A stretch of 64,000 bases of DNA. It comes from DASUPK01 sp963782345 (GTDB lineage: Bacteria > Actinomycetota > Thermoleophilia > Solirubrobacterales > 70-9). The position numbers and the translations under genes were made by a program. Below are positions 1 to 8,253 of this stretch, piece after piece. Where the stretch lies: contig CAWAJF010000012.1 of NCBI GenBank assembly GCA_963782345.1, positions 1 through 64,000 on the forward strand, read 5' to 3'. Within the stretch, counting starts at the first letter, position 1. Each line of letters begins with the position of its first letter. The notes beneath the pieces were generated by a model. It worked only from the letters and a program-made list of their open reading frames with translations. It ran no database searches and had not been told where the DNA came from.

Positions 1-367
1 TAGACCGAGGGTGCCGTCCTGCAGGGCGGCGTTCTCGCCGATCGTTAGGGCAGGCACCAAGGTCGAATGCTGATGCACCACGGCGATTCCAAGCGCGCGG
101 GCATCGTTCGGGGTCGCGATCACCGCCCGCTCGCCATCCACCTTGATCTCGCCGGCATCGGGTCGGTAGATCCCTGCCAAGCAGCGGATCAGGGTTGATT
201 TTCCCGCCCCGTTCTCTCCGAGCAGGGCGTGGATCTCTCCGCCAATGAATCTTGCATCGACCCCGTCATTCGCCCGTATCGGCCCAAAAACGCTTTACGA
301 GGCCGGCAACTTCGACAGAGGTGTTCGATGCCGCAGAACTTACGCGTTCCAGGCCCGCGCGGGAAAG
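1..367 (-). pseudogene. BMP-type ABC transporter ATP-binding protein, broken N-terminal fragment
   Basis: The minus-strand translation shows a Walker A segment GENGAGKSTL and a Q-loop segment VVHQHSTLVPALTIGENAAL, typical of the ATPase that pairs with BMP/Med-type nucleoside or sugar binding proteins. The gene runs off the left window edge. The reading frame breaks at a five-base A run at 286-290 (plus strand): upstream of it the frame reads VEVAGLVKRF, downstream IRANDGVDARFIGGEIHALL. Removing one base joins the two parts into the usual KRFGPIRANDGV order. No ATG, GTG or TTG lies in frame upstream, so the start is also lost or displaced. It follows the substrate-binding gene on the same strand, as in an intact transporter operon. 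Function is inferred from motifs; the fragment is not expected to work as it stands. Confidence 0.75.
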
Positions 368-383
368 CCCTGAGGGGGTGCGC

Positions 384-1440
384 TTAGTGAACTGTCAATG
401 AGAGCTTGCCGGAGTTGATTTGGTCGATCACTCCTGGTGACTCCTTCTGCACATGCGCTGCGTTCGGAAGGTTCTTGAGCGGGGACGCGAATCAGAGTTG
501 CCCATTCTGGACATTTTGCTCGTAGACCTTCGGCTGGAGTTTGCCCGACTTGAACAAGTCACCCAGCTCCGTGAACCCCTTGGTGAAGTCGACAAGGACG
601 CTCGTGACCCCGACGCTCGGAGCGGTCTCCTGGACGTTCGATATGTAACCCACATACCGGACTTGCGAGGAGTTGCTCTGCGCTGCCTCGATCGCACCTT
701 CGCCACTTGCGTCCGCGTTATCGAAGAGGACATCTGCGCCCTGACCAATCTGTGCCAGTGCCGCCTGCTTCCCCTTCGCCGGCTCCGTGAACGAACCGAC
801 GTAGGTGGTGTGCACTCCGCTGCCACCTTTGCAGTACGTCGCAGCTGCCTGCTTGGCGCCTGCTTCCTGTTCCTGGAGCAACGGGAGCTTGATTCCGAGG
901 ATCTGTCCGACGGTGCCGCTCTGGCTTGACAAGGAACGCCGCGGCCCCCTGTAGGTATCCCGCCTGCGTGGTGTTCTGGGTAATCCCGGAGACGTTCGCG
1001 ACATGCGTGGGCCCCGGCGAGGCCGAGAAAATCCAGAACGACGTCTTCGGGAACTTCGGAGCGACCTGCAGCACTGCGGGCTCGTAGCCACCGGACTCCG
1101 CAACGATGATCGGGTAGCCGGACTGCGCGAGTCGGGTCAGGACCTGGGGGTAGTCCTGGCCCCAGCTGATCATCTGGAGCCAGGTGGGCTCCGCTCCCAA
1201 CTGCCGCCCAAGCGCCTGTAGCGCTACATATCCCCCGTGGTCATAGTCTGAATTGGCAATTGACCCGACGCCGATCCCGGCCACCTTCGAAACTTGTGTC
1301 TGCTGCGAAGGCCCTTCGGCCCCGGACCCACTCGTGCTCGGGGAAGACTTGCTGCTCGAACCGCAGGCCGCGATGAACAGGACCATCGCCACACTAATTG
1401 CTCCGCTTGCGATTCGTTTGCCGGTGCTGCGATGCGTCAA
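384..1440 (-). pseudogene. BMP-family ABC substrate-binding lipoprotein, frameshift and premature stop
   Basis: The product begins MTHRSTGKRI and has a lipoprotein signal peptide ending in the lipobox LFIAAC followed by a Ser/Gly linker. The body carries BMP-family features (YPIIVAESGGY, TTYVGSF, LFDNADASG). Such proteins bind nucleosides or related ligands outside the membrane for an ABC importer. Two lesions are visible. The frame shifts near 927-928: AAAFLV continues as SQSGTVGQILG only if one base is dropped. An in-frame TGA at 490-492 follows VQNGQL, after which the same frame continues FASPLKNLPN to GKLSLTVH and a TAA at 384-386, which is the expected BMP C-terminus. The broken ATPase gene lies directly downstream. 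I read the pair as a decayed importer operon; sequencing error remains possible for the frameshift. Confidence 0.85.
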
Positions 1441-1771
1441 GCGATAGCGCGGAAGCAGTACTTCTTCCCTCTCAGCCTCTGTTTTGAAGGGCGCGGCGAG
1501 TTACTCGAGTTCGCTGAACGTGCCCGTTGTGCGTGTAGTGAGATCAACCCTACGGTGGTGGTGTTGCCACGGATATCCTTCCTAAGGAGGAAATGGTGGT
1601 CTAGGGCAGGCGAGGCGCTGTTAGACGCGCGCCTGATTCTGGGCGAAACGCCCGGAACAGCGGCGGCTAGCATCATTAGGACATGCGAGAGCGCAATCCC
1701 TCCTACGGTGCGTAACCGCCCAGCCAAGACTCCGGGGGGTGGCTCCACGCGAGGTTGGTCTGCGCTCGCTG
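1441..1771. other. Intergenic region between divergent decayed genes
   Basis: About 330 bases lie between the start of the BMP lipoprotein gene (minus strand) and the first credible codons of the amidase relic (plus strand). No reading frame here looks like a protein. A Shine-Dalgarno-like CTAAGGAGG at 1582-1590 is followed by an ATG that meets a stop after three codons. The stretch is probably the old shared promoter region. Confidence 0.4.
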
Positions 1772-3128
1772 ATGGCACTGGCACGTGGTGACGCCCTGCT
1801 AGATGGACCGTTGGCAAAACTAGCTGCTGCGCTGGTGGCGGGCGAGGTGAAGCCACTGGGGGGCTCCACGCTTATCTCGAGAGGCTCGATCAACTCGAGC
1901 CGAACGTGCACGCATTTGCGCACCTATCTGCCGAGAAGGCGAGGGCCAAAGCTCTGATTCTTCAGCGACAAGCCCGCCCAGAAGGAGCCGCCCACTCTAC
2001 GGTGTCCCATTTGGAGTGAAGGACACGATCGACGTTTTGGGGCAGCCGACCAAGGCTGCCTCGCAGCTGCTCAGGTCCAGCTGCCCCCAGAGAGATGCAA
2101 CCGTTGTCGCGCGTCTACGCCGGGCGGGTGGAATAGTCATTGGGAAAGACCATGGCGCATGAGCTGGCGTTCGGGACCACCACGCCGCCAACCCGTAACC
2201 CACACGCCTACGATTACGTCGCGGGCGGCTCAAGCGGAGGCTCGGCAGCGGCGGTTGCGGCAGGCATGCTGCCTCTCGCCCTGGGCACTTATAGAGTGGG
2301 GTCCGTGCGCGTCCCGGCGGCGTTTTGCGGTGTGGCCGGCATGCGCCCGCGTTCGAGCCTTGTTCCGACGGACGGCGTCGTGCCGCTCGCTCCTGCGCTT
2401 GACTCGGTCGGACCGCTGGTACGCAGGGCAGCCGACATGGCGTTGCCCCTGACCGTGATTTCTGACCAGCCGGCTGTAGATCTGCAACGAAGCCAGGAGC
2501 CGAGGATCGCGGTGCTCGGACCCGAAGCTCTTGGGCAGATTGAGGCCGAGGTCGCTGGAACCGTGAGCGATGCGGTGGACGATCTGCGACGCGCCGGCGC
2601 CCACATTTCTGAAGCCAAAAACGTCCGCTTGGACCAGCCACCGCGCACCTGGGCGACGCGGGTCCTTGCGGAGGCTTTGGAGGTGCACCGAGACTCGGAT
2701 GGTACCCAGACCGCGCCGACGAGTATGGCCACCAGATTCGCTCCCAGCTCGCTTTCGCTGAGCGACTTGACGATCAGGCCGTATCTGCTGCACAGTCTCG
2801 TGCGGATGAGGTGGTGCGGGCACTACATGCGGCTCTTCGAGGCGTCGACGCGCTATCGCTGCCCACTACCCAACTGTCGCCCCATCGATCGGCCAGGCCA
2901 CAGAAAATGAGCAGGAGCAGCTAGATAGGCTGACAGCTGTCGTCACCCGCTACACTGTCCCGTCCTCTTTCGCCGACCTCGCCGCCTGCAGCGTAAGGTG
3001 CGGCATGACCTCGCAAGGTGTCCCGGTTGGACTTCAGATTGCGGGGCGGGACGAGCGTCTCGTGGCCGGCATCGCGGACTTCTGTGAAAAAACAAACGGA
3101 GCGACAGGGATGCTCAAACAAGGGTCTT
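1772..3128 (+). pseudogene. Amidase (AtzF/GatA amidase-signature family), multiply frameshifted
   Basis: Pieces of one amidase occur in order but in different frames: LAKLAAALVAGEVKPL, AYLERLDQLEPNVHAFAHLS, LYGVPFGVKDTIDVLG, the Lys-containing GKTMAHELAFG, the glycine/serine motif GGSSGGSAAAVAAG, VPAAFCGVAGMRP, DEYGHQIRSQLAFAERLDDQ and the C-terminal GVPVGLQIAGRDERL. Amidase-signature enzymes use a Ser-cisSer-Lys triad to hydrolyse amides. At least five frame changes are needed, near 1858-1863 (six-G run), 1986-1992, 2142-2145, 2700-2715 and about 2866. The nucleophile loop reads GTYRVGS where the family has GTDTGGS, so substitutions have accumulated too. The frame has no stop before the tRNA fragment at 3137. 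It sits divergent from a broken BMP transporter, suggesting a lost amide or nucleobase catabolic unit. Confidence 0.85.
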
Positions 3129-3136
3129 TTACGCAG

Positions 3137-3178
3137 CGCCCCGACCAGGATTCGAACCTGGGGCCTACTCCTCAGGAG
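3137..3178 (-). repeat. 3' half of tRNA-Arg(CCU), att-like fragment
   Basis: On the minus strand the sequence reads as a tRNA from the anticodon loop to the discriminator: loop CTCCTGA with anticodon CCT, stem strand GGAGT, variable loop AGGCC, T-stem/loop CCAGG-TTCGAAT-CCTGG and acceptor strand TCGGGGC. The bases just upstream do not supply the matching ACTCC stem strand or any D-arm, so this is not a complete tRNA gene. A fragment that starts exactly at the anticodon loop is the usual footprint of tyrosine-integrase attachment in a tRNA. It terminates the amidase relic and may mark one edge of former genomic islands. Confidence 0.7.
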
Positions 3179-3328
3179 TCAGTCTCGGGAGTCAAACGGA
3201 GCCGAACAGAAGCGAACTCTGGCAGTAAATGGCGGGTTTCCGAGTTGCTCTGTCGCGCGCTGGTTGCCCGGCTTTGGCGCGCTCGCGTCCGGTGGATGTT
3301 CGGAGCAAAGCTCTCTGGGGACGGTCGC

Positions 3329-3847
3329 ATGAGGGCGTGCGTCATATGCGGAGCCCCACTCGAAGGACGTCGTGCGGACGCCCGCCACTGCGGGGGACCC
3401 TGCCGAGCTGAGGCCAGCCGCTTGAGAGCGATTCTGAGCGGCCGGGGAAGCGGCCCTTATAGATCCGTCGCCGAGAGGCTGGGAGCTCGGCGTAAGCGCA
3501 CAAATGAGAGCCTGCGGAGGTCGATGGAGCGACCAAACTCGAGCCGGGTACCGAGCGACCGGAATCACCTCCACCTGGCCAGACTGGTCGTTGATGGCAG
3601 CCCGGAGCAGTTTCAACAACGCTGTCAACCAGCTCGAGGCGATCCTTGGCGAGCTCCGAGCTGCGCCCGCGACCCATCTCAAAGGACACCCCTCGGTACC
3701 AAAATCGCCGGGTGTCGATCTCTTCAGCGAGAAGGGCAGGCCCATGTACGTCGGCCAGAGTCGGAATCTGCAGCGGCGTTTGCGCGAGCACACGTCCGAG
3801 AAGTCACACGAAAACAGCGCTCCATTCGCTTTCAACTTGGCACTTGA
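3329..3847 (+). CDS. Possible small zinc-ribbon-like protein
   Basis: The frame from ATG 3329 starts MRACVICGAPLEGRRADARH and has Cys pairs spaced as CVIC and CGGPC within the first 30 residues, followed by a basic helix-like stretch RSVAERLGARRKRTNESL. This resembles short cysteine-rich, DNA-associated proteins seen in actinobacterial mobile regions, but I cannot name a family. The convincing part covers roughly the first 65 residues. The rest of the open frame overlaps the GIY-YIG gene in another frame and is probably not real coding, so the true end may have been lost by a frameshift. Its position beside tRNA and IS remnants suggests accessory DNA. Confidence 0.35.
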   Translation: MRACVICGAPLEGRRADARHCGGPCRAEASRLRAILSGRGSGPYRSVAERLGARRKRTNESLRRSMERPNSSRVPSDRNHLHLARLVVDGSPEQFQQRCQPARGDPWRAPSCARDPSQRTPLGTKIAGCRSLQREGQAHVRRPESESAAAFARAHVREVTRKQRSIRFQLGT

Positions 3848-4064
3848 GGCTGCAGCGAAGAAGAAGCTCGATCTACCCAGAACGCGGAAGGAGAAGGAGC
3901 TCGCTCCGCAGTTCTCAAAGCTCTTCCTGGCGGCGAAGAAACGGGTCGCCGCGATGGAGGTGCAGTTCATTGAGCTCGCCGGTGAAACAGAGCGATACCT
4001 CTTCGAGCCGTTCGCGACCGACGCCTTGGGCACCCATCCCTACAACTCGTTTGAGACCCACTGA
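3594..4064 (+). CDS. GIY-YIG nuclease-like protein
   Basis: The 156-residue product has a central GIY-YIG-like core: GVDLFSEKG in place of the GIY strand, then RPMYVGQSRNLQRRLREHT, which carries the YVG strand and the downstream Arg-rich helix of the fold. The C-terminal tail ends in LGTHPYNSFETH, with a Glu and terminal His that could belong to the active region. GIY-YIG proteins are Mg-dependent nucleases used in repair, restriction and mobile DNA. The start at ATG 3594 is the first Met before a helical N-terminus (MAARSSFNNAVNQLEAIL); the open frame extends further upstream without recognisable content. There are no same-strand partners, so a role in defence or mobility is only a guess. 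The Ile-to-Val and Tyr-to-Asp changes in the first motif leave activity uncertain. Confidence 0.6.
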   Translation: MAARSSFNNAVNQLEAILGELRAAPATHLKGHPSVPKSPGVDLFSEKGRPMYVGQSRNLQRRLREHTSEKSHENSAPFAFNLALEAAAKKKLDLPRTRKEKELAPQFSKLFLAAKKRVAAMEVQFIELAGETERYLFEPFATDALGTHPYNSFETH

Positions 4065-4365
4065 TGTCTGTCGGCAACTGCGATCGAGTGGGCGGAGGCG
4101 ACCCAGGCCGTTGATGTCTCGACACAGTTTCCCCCAGGCTGCGCCCACATCTCGACTGAGCAGCCCGTGAGAGCAGATCGCGATGTTTCGAGGAGGGTTC
4201 AACCGCCGTTCTTCTGCATGTGAGCCTCCTTTTCAGATCCTCCGACTTTGGTCCGGCTCTGATGCCAGGTTTTCCAACTAGCCCTCCAGTCCCAGGAGAA
4301 GAGGATCCGCCCGCCACCATGATCCTTCGGTTCTGGCACCCGGCTTGGACGCCTGACCGGTCCAC
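4065..4365. other. Intergenic stretch without recognisable genes
   Basis: About 300 bases separate the GIY-YIG gene from the converging pseudogene on the other strand. Only short overlapping frames occur and none looks like protein. I see no strong hairpin with a T-tract. Confidence 0.4.
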
Positions 4366-4915
4366 CTAGGAGTCGTGCACCCGGCCAGTGGCGTGAGTGG
4401 CGCTCCGGAGCAACGTCTCGAGCTTGCCCTGTTGATTTGCAATCTGAAGTTGCACCAAGAGGGAGAGCTGTTCTTTGGGTGGCGGTTCGTCACCATGTAA
4501 GAGGCTTGGAAGTCGCGTTCGGACCTGATTTGCGAGTCCGACTAACGCGGCTTCCAGACCAAAGTCGCCCCAGCCCGAAGACCATCGCGGCGGCCCAACG
4601 CATATCTTCGAGTTTCCTCCTCCCAAGCGTCGATCTCGTGAGCTGCCTTTCAACCTCCCGTCGCTGGTGCATCGGGAGCCAGATCAGTTCCCGAGCCAGC
4701 TCGCTAGGACCCATGTCCTCAACCTCTGGCACGAGGTCCTCTAGGAGCTTCTCGTGGAAGCTTCGAGCCGTCTCTAGCCGGATCTCAGCGAACCCGATCG
4801 CTTCCTCATGGGTCACGTCAAGCGGGCAGACGAACTCGCCATCAATCACCAACCACACATCCCCATCTGGCTGCTCTTGCCACGGAGAATGCGTGCTGCA
4901 ACGGGAAGCTGCCAC
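4366..4915 (-). pseudogene. Hypothetical protein, frameshifted paralogue of the gene at 7426-7848
   Basis: Reading from 4915, the first part runs from MAASRCSTHS through WLVIDGEFVCPLDVTHEEAI to LEDMRWAAAMVFGLG. A different frame then continues DFGLEAALVGLANQVRTRLP, LLHGDEPPPKEQ and VQLQIANQQGKLE to the stop at 4366. The second part matches the intact gene at 7426-7848 closely (FGLDAALAGLARAV, ILHGELPPSEEE, VQLEIADGLGRLE). The switch falls at a four-C run at 4568-4571, so a single-base indel would explain it. No known domain is recognised. The two related genes flank the IS1182 element. The N-terminal halves are not alike, so this could also be a fusion of two genes rather than a simple paralogue. 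Confidence 0.55.
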
Positions 4916-4988
4916 AGGACATTAGGAACACGCTTTTCGAGGTGGGGGTCATCGGCTCACCGTAGCCGACCTAATGGCTGACACCGCG

Positions 4989-5014
4989 CTTTCCATGGAG
5001 GCTGTCGCACAAAG
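4989..5014 (+). repeat. Left terminal inverted repeat of the IS1182 element
   Basis: The core ATGGAGGCTGTCGC is preceded by CTTTCC and followed by ACAAAG. It matches the reverse complement of 6435-6460 at 24 of 26 positions. Confidence 0.85.
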
Positions 5015-5045
5015 CTCCGTCCGGACGGGGACCGAGCATCCATGA

Positions 5046-6374
5046 ATGAGCCCAAACTTCCTCTCTTGCGAGCGTGACCAGCAGCTCCTGATGCCGGCCG
5101 ACCTGCGCGAGTGGCTTCCGGAAGACCACCTCGCCTGGTTCGTCTTAGACACCGTCTCCGAGCTCGACCTCGAGCCCTTCCTCCGCGCCTATCGCTCAGA
5201 CGGCTGGGGCCGCGCCGCCCACGACCCGGAGATGATGGTGGCGCTCTGCCTCTACGCCTATGCCACCGGCGAGCGCTCCTCTCGCCGAATCGAGCGCCGC
5301 TGCAGCGAGGACATCGCCTACCGGGTGATCACCGCCAACCGGGCCCCCGATCACTCGACGATCGCTCGCTTTAGGGTCCGTCACGCCGAGCGGCTCGCAG
5401 AGCTCTTCGGCCAGATCCTCGGGCTCTGCGCCAGGGCCGGCCTGGTCTCGGTGGGGACGATCGCCCTCGACGGCACCCGCATCGTCGCCAACGCCGCCGA
5501 TCGGGCCAACCGCAACTACACCCAACTCGCCAGGGAGATCCTCGAGGAGGCGGCCAGGGTCGACGCCGAAGAGGACGAGCTCTACGGCGATCGCCGCGGC
5601 GATGAGCTGCCTCCCGAGCTCGCCGACCCGACCACGAGGCGGGAGCGCCTGCGCGAGGCGAAGCGGCGCCTCGACGAAGAGCATGAAGCGAAGGTGGCCG
5701 AGATGGCCGCCTGGGAGCGGGCAAGGGCCGAACACACCGCACGCACCGGCTACAAGCGGAAGGGCGCCCCGACCAAGCCGCGGCCGATCCCGGCCAAGGA
5801 GAAGGCGAGGATCAACCTCACCGACCCCGACTCCCGCCCGGTGAAGACGCCTCGCGGCTTCATCCAGGGCTACACCGCCCAGGCGGTGAGCACCGAGGAG
5901 CAGGTGATCGTCGCCGCCGAGGTGATCACCGGCGGCAACGAGCGCGGTCGTCTCGGCCCGATGGCAAAGGCCGCCGAGCGGGAGCTGGAGAACGCCGGCA
6001 TCGAGGAGAGACCCGAGGTCGCGTTGGCCGACGCCGGCTACTGGAACGGCCCCCAGATCGCAGAGCTCGAGCGCGCCGGCACGACGGTCCTCGTCCCGCC
6101 CGACGCCGACACCCGCAAGGTCCCGAGCAAGATCAGACGGGGCGGCCGCTACCAGCGGATGCGCGAGCGATTGGCCGAGCCCGAGGCCCGGGCGCTCTAT
6201 CGAAGACGCCAGCAGATGATCGAGCCGGTCTTCGCCCAGATCAAGAACAACCTCCGCGCGGGGCGCTTCTCGCGCCGCGGCTTAGCCAGCTGCCGGGCGG
6301 AATGGCGCCTCACCGCCGCCACACACAACCTGTTGAAGCTCTACCGCAGCACTTTGGCCCCGGCAGGGGCCTGA
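5046..6374 (+). CDS. IS1182-family DDE transposase
   Basis: The 442-residue protein starts MSPNFLSCERDQQLLMPADL and has the N-terminal DUF772-like region of IS1182/IS5-type transposases (LREWLPEDHLAWFVLD, APDHSTIARFRVRH). A DDE catalytic core follows: the first Asp is in TIALDGTRIVANA, the second in ALADAGYWNGPQI and the Glu in QQMIEPVFAQIKNN. It catalyses cut-and-paste movement of the surrounding element by acting on the terminal repeats. The length is normal for the family and no frameshift is seen, in contrast to the neighbouring relics. ATG 5042, four bases upstream, is out of frame; ATG 5046 gives the conserved N-terminus. The central charged region (about residues 165-245) is a usual IS1182 insertion. 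Confidence 0.92.
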   Translation: MSPNFLSCERDQQLLMPADLREWLPEDHLAWFVLDTVSELDLEPFLRAYRSDGWGRAAHDPEMMVALCLYAYATGERSSRRIERRCSEDIAYRVITANRAPDHSTIARFRVRHAERLAELFGQILGLCARAGLVSVGTIALDGTRIVANAADRANRNYTQLAREILEEAARVDAEEDELYGDRRGDELPPELADPTTRRERLREAKRRLDEEHEAKVAEMAAWERARAEHTARTGYKRKGAPTKPRPIPAKEKARINLTDPDSRPVKTPRGFIQGYTAQAVSTEEQVIVAAEVITGGNERGRLGPMAKAAERELENAGIEERPEVALADAGYWNGPQIAELERAGTTVLVPPDADTRKVPSKIRRGGRYQRMRERLAEPEARALYRRRQQMIEPVFAQIKNNLRAGRFSRRGLASCRAEWRLTAATHNLLKLYRSTLAPAGA

Positions 6375-6394
6375 GGGCGCTTCCATCGGTCCGG

Positions 6395-6412
6395 GCGGTT
6401 CCGCGGAACCGC
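6395..6412 (+). terminator. Hairpin downstream of the IS1182 transposase
   Basis: The 18-base sequence GCGGTTCCGCGGAACCGC is a perfect palindrome followed by TTT, 20 bases after the transposase stop and inside the IS right end. It could end transposase transcription or block read-through into the element. Confidence 0.5.
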
Positions 6413-6434
6413 TTTGGGACCGCGGCTCAGATGA

Positions 6435-6460
6435 CTTTGCGCGACAGCCTCCATGCAAAG
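6435..6460 (-). repeat. Right terminal inverted repeat of the IS1182 element
   Basis: Its reverse complement reads CTTTGCATGGAGGCTGTCGC then GCAAAG, pairing with the left repeat at 4989-5014 with two mismatches. Confidence 0.85.
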
Positions 6461-6528
6461 CCGCGCTTTAGCGCCTAGCCGCAAAGAACTGTTCCTGGCT
6501 GCAGCGGGGCAGCGGCGCAGGGCTGCGC

Positions 6529-7373
6529 CTAGGAGGACAGCTCCGCAAAAAGAGCTCGCAGCGACGGGAAGAAGCGTCCCCTCGGATCGCTGGGGTGAAC
6601 GACGAAGAAGACCTTAATCTGACGGCCGTCCGTCAGCTGGCCCAAGCCTACGGCGGCGGGCCCGCGGGGGGCTTGCATCTCGAGCGCCCGCGCGACAGGT
6701 TCCCAGACGCCTTTGCCAAGCACGAGCAAGCACGTAGGATCGAGGATGCGCAGTTCCTCTCGTAGGTACCTCGGCGGACAGTTCTCCCTCATCGTGCCAG
6801 TGGGTGAGCCTGTGCGGCCGTCGACGGGCGAGCACTTGACCGCCTGTAGATAGGCGATCCGCTCCCAAAGCGCGGCAACGTTGGGACCAACGACGCTCGC
6901 GTCCGGGTCGAAGCAGGCGGAATCTCGTCGAGCAAGAGCCTGAATACCCGCGCAGCACGCGAGTAGAGGGGCTCTTGAGTCTCCGTCTTCTCGCCAGCGA
7001 TCGAATCGTTGCCTCGACGTCTTTCGATGTCGGATTTGGTGAGCCACCAGGTGGCCGTGAGCCCACCCCATTGGTTCGCGTTCGTCCCGACGGCGCAGAG
7101 CCGCCCGTCTGAACTGCAATACGCGGGGCCGATCCAGGGGATGGAGACGGTGGCCTTCTCGGGGCAAAGCTGCTCGAGACCGGGGGACCAGCATTGGTCC
7201 CTGAGCTCGCAGCAGTCATAGAGCGGTTGGGCGTGACCATCATCGAACAGGCCCTCGTGCTCGTAGTGCTCGAGCAGAGACGTCACCAGCTTGAGCTCGT
7301 CTGCTCCGGCGCCGAGCTTCTGGTCTAGAACTTCGAGCGCGCCTGCCTTGGTGTTTTCTCTGGGATCGCCCAT
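6529..7373 (-). pseudogene. Uracil-DNA glycosylase superfamily-like protein, frameshifted
   Basis: The N-terminal part (from MGDPRENTKAGALEVL) contains a cysteine-rich segment, YDCCELRDQCWSPGLEQLC, followed by WIGPAYCSSDGRLCAVGTN. The C-terminal part, in another frame, reads DPDASVVGPNVAALW, IAYLQAVKCSPVDGRTG, CPPRYLREELRILDPTCLLV and VVHPSDPRG. The order (cysteines possibly for an iron-sulfur cluster, a K-C-SP strand, a late HPS motif) resembles uracil-DNA glycosylase family folds, which excise damaged bases. The two frames join around 6895-6925, between LLLDEIPP and CFDPDASVVG, so at least one indel is needed. The family call is moderate; the split itself is clear. It lies between the IS1182 element and two intact hypothetical genes on the same strand. 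Confidence 0.5.
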
Positions 7374-7425
7374 CGGTCGGCCTGAATGATCGCGTCTTGG
7401 GAGTTATGTGCCCGAAACGGCCGGT

Positions 7426-7848
7426 CTAGCCAGCCTGCGAGCTGGAGTCCCAAACAGGGCCCCAAGGGGGAACGCGCCACGGTTTGGGTCCCGGATCAAG
7501 CTCAAAGCTCCAGCCTCTGGTTTCGGTCGTCTCTCGCAAGAAATGTTCAAGCCTTCCAAGACCGTCAGCAATCTCGAGCTGAACGCCGAGCGCGATCTCT
7601 TCCTCGGACGGAGGGAGTTCCCCATGCAGGATCTCCGGGATCTCGGCCCTAACCGCTCGGGCAAGGCCGGCTAAGGCAGCGTCAAGCCCAAAGCCCATGT
7701 GCTTGATCGGAAAGCGATCGACTTCGACATACCAAAAAGCGGAAATCGAGCTTGCGTCCGAAGTCTCAGGAAAGGCCAGCACCCGAACCTGCTGGAAGCG
7801 AGCGACAACCTCCACCTGGTCCCTTGGGACGGTGATCAATCGAGGCAC
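7426..7848 (-). CDS. Hypothetical protein
   Basis: This 140-residue protein starts MPRLITVPRDQVEVVARFQQ and has no domain I recognise. It looks like a compact alpha/beta protein: strands in the N-terminal half (VRVLAFPETS, AFWYVEVDRF), then helical segments FGLDAALAGLARAVRAEIP and VQLEIADGLGRLEHFL. The C-terminal half has a broken relative at 4366-4915 across the IS1182 element. Its start lies 18 bases after the stop of the gene at 7867-8253, so the two are probably co-transcribed. Codon use and an intact frame support a real gene. An effector/immunity pair is possible for such two-gene units, but nothing in the sequence shows it. Confidence 0.6.
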   Translation of the reverse strand: MPRLITVPRDQVEVVARFQQVRVLAFPETSDASSISAFWYVEVDRFPIKHMGFGLDAALAGLARAVRAEIPEILHGELPPSEEEIALGVQLEIADGLGRLEHFLRETTETRGWSFELDPGPKPWRVPPWGPVWDSSSQAG

Positions 7849-7866
7849 CGGGGCTCCTGGTCGACC

Positions 7867-8253
7867 TCAAGCGGGAGGCCATCGCTTCGCACCAGGGGGA
7901 CGATCCGCCATGAGATTCCGCCCATCTTCAACAACGAGCGATCTCTCTTTCCAGTATGCGTCCTGGAAACGATCACGCGAGACGAGAAAACCGCCATCCG
8001 GATTGACGCCTGCGATGCCGACGACCGCCTTCCCGTCGCGGCGGAACCACCACACCGCTTCATCGGCAGGGGTGTCACCAGGCACCGGACTATCCCGCAG
8101 TTCCAGAATGCCAACCATCTCATCGTCTTGAAGCCCCGGCTTCGTGACAGGAATGCCTGGAGAAGCTATCGCCGGCTTGTTGATGATGGTGTCAACTGCG
8201 ACAGGCAAGCCTTCGAAGCGACCAACGGCGTCTATTGCCTCGTCATAAGTCAT
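7867..8253 (-). CDS. Hypothetical protein
   Basis: The 128-residue product begins MTYDEAIDAVGRFEGLPVAV and contains DEAVWWFRRDGKAVVGIAG and LVSRDRFQDAYW, suggesting a mixed alpha/beta fold with a Trp/Phe-rich strand. I recognise no family. It is the first gene of a likely two-gene unit with 7426-7848. The reading frame is intact in a region where most neighbours are broken. The gene before it in map order is an IS110 element, so horizontal origin is plausible. Confidence 0.55.
   Translation of the reverse strand: MTYDEAIDAVGRFEGLPVAVDTIINKPAIASPGIPVTKPGLQDDEMVGILELRDSPVPGDTPADEAVWWFRRDGKAVVGIAGVNPDGGFLVSRDRFQDAYWKERSLVVEDGRNLMADRPPGAKRWPPA

Larger units (their letters stand above)
4989..6460 (+). 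mobile_element. IS1182-family insertion sequence, complete with terminal inverted repeats
   Basis: A single transposase gene is bounded by 26-bp imperfect inverted repeats at 4989-5014 and 6435-6460 that differ at two positions. The five bases CCGCG occur immediately outside both ends (4984-4988 and 6461-6465) and may be a target duplication. A strong hairpin at 6395-6412 lies between the gene and the right end. The element looks intact and potentially active. It separates two related hypothetical genes. Confidence 0.85.

Noticed and set aside
490..492. In-frame TGA in the BMP gene as a selenocysteine codon
   Set aside because: BMP proteins have no selenocysteine, no SECIS-like structure is evident, and the same gene also has a frameshift.
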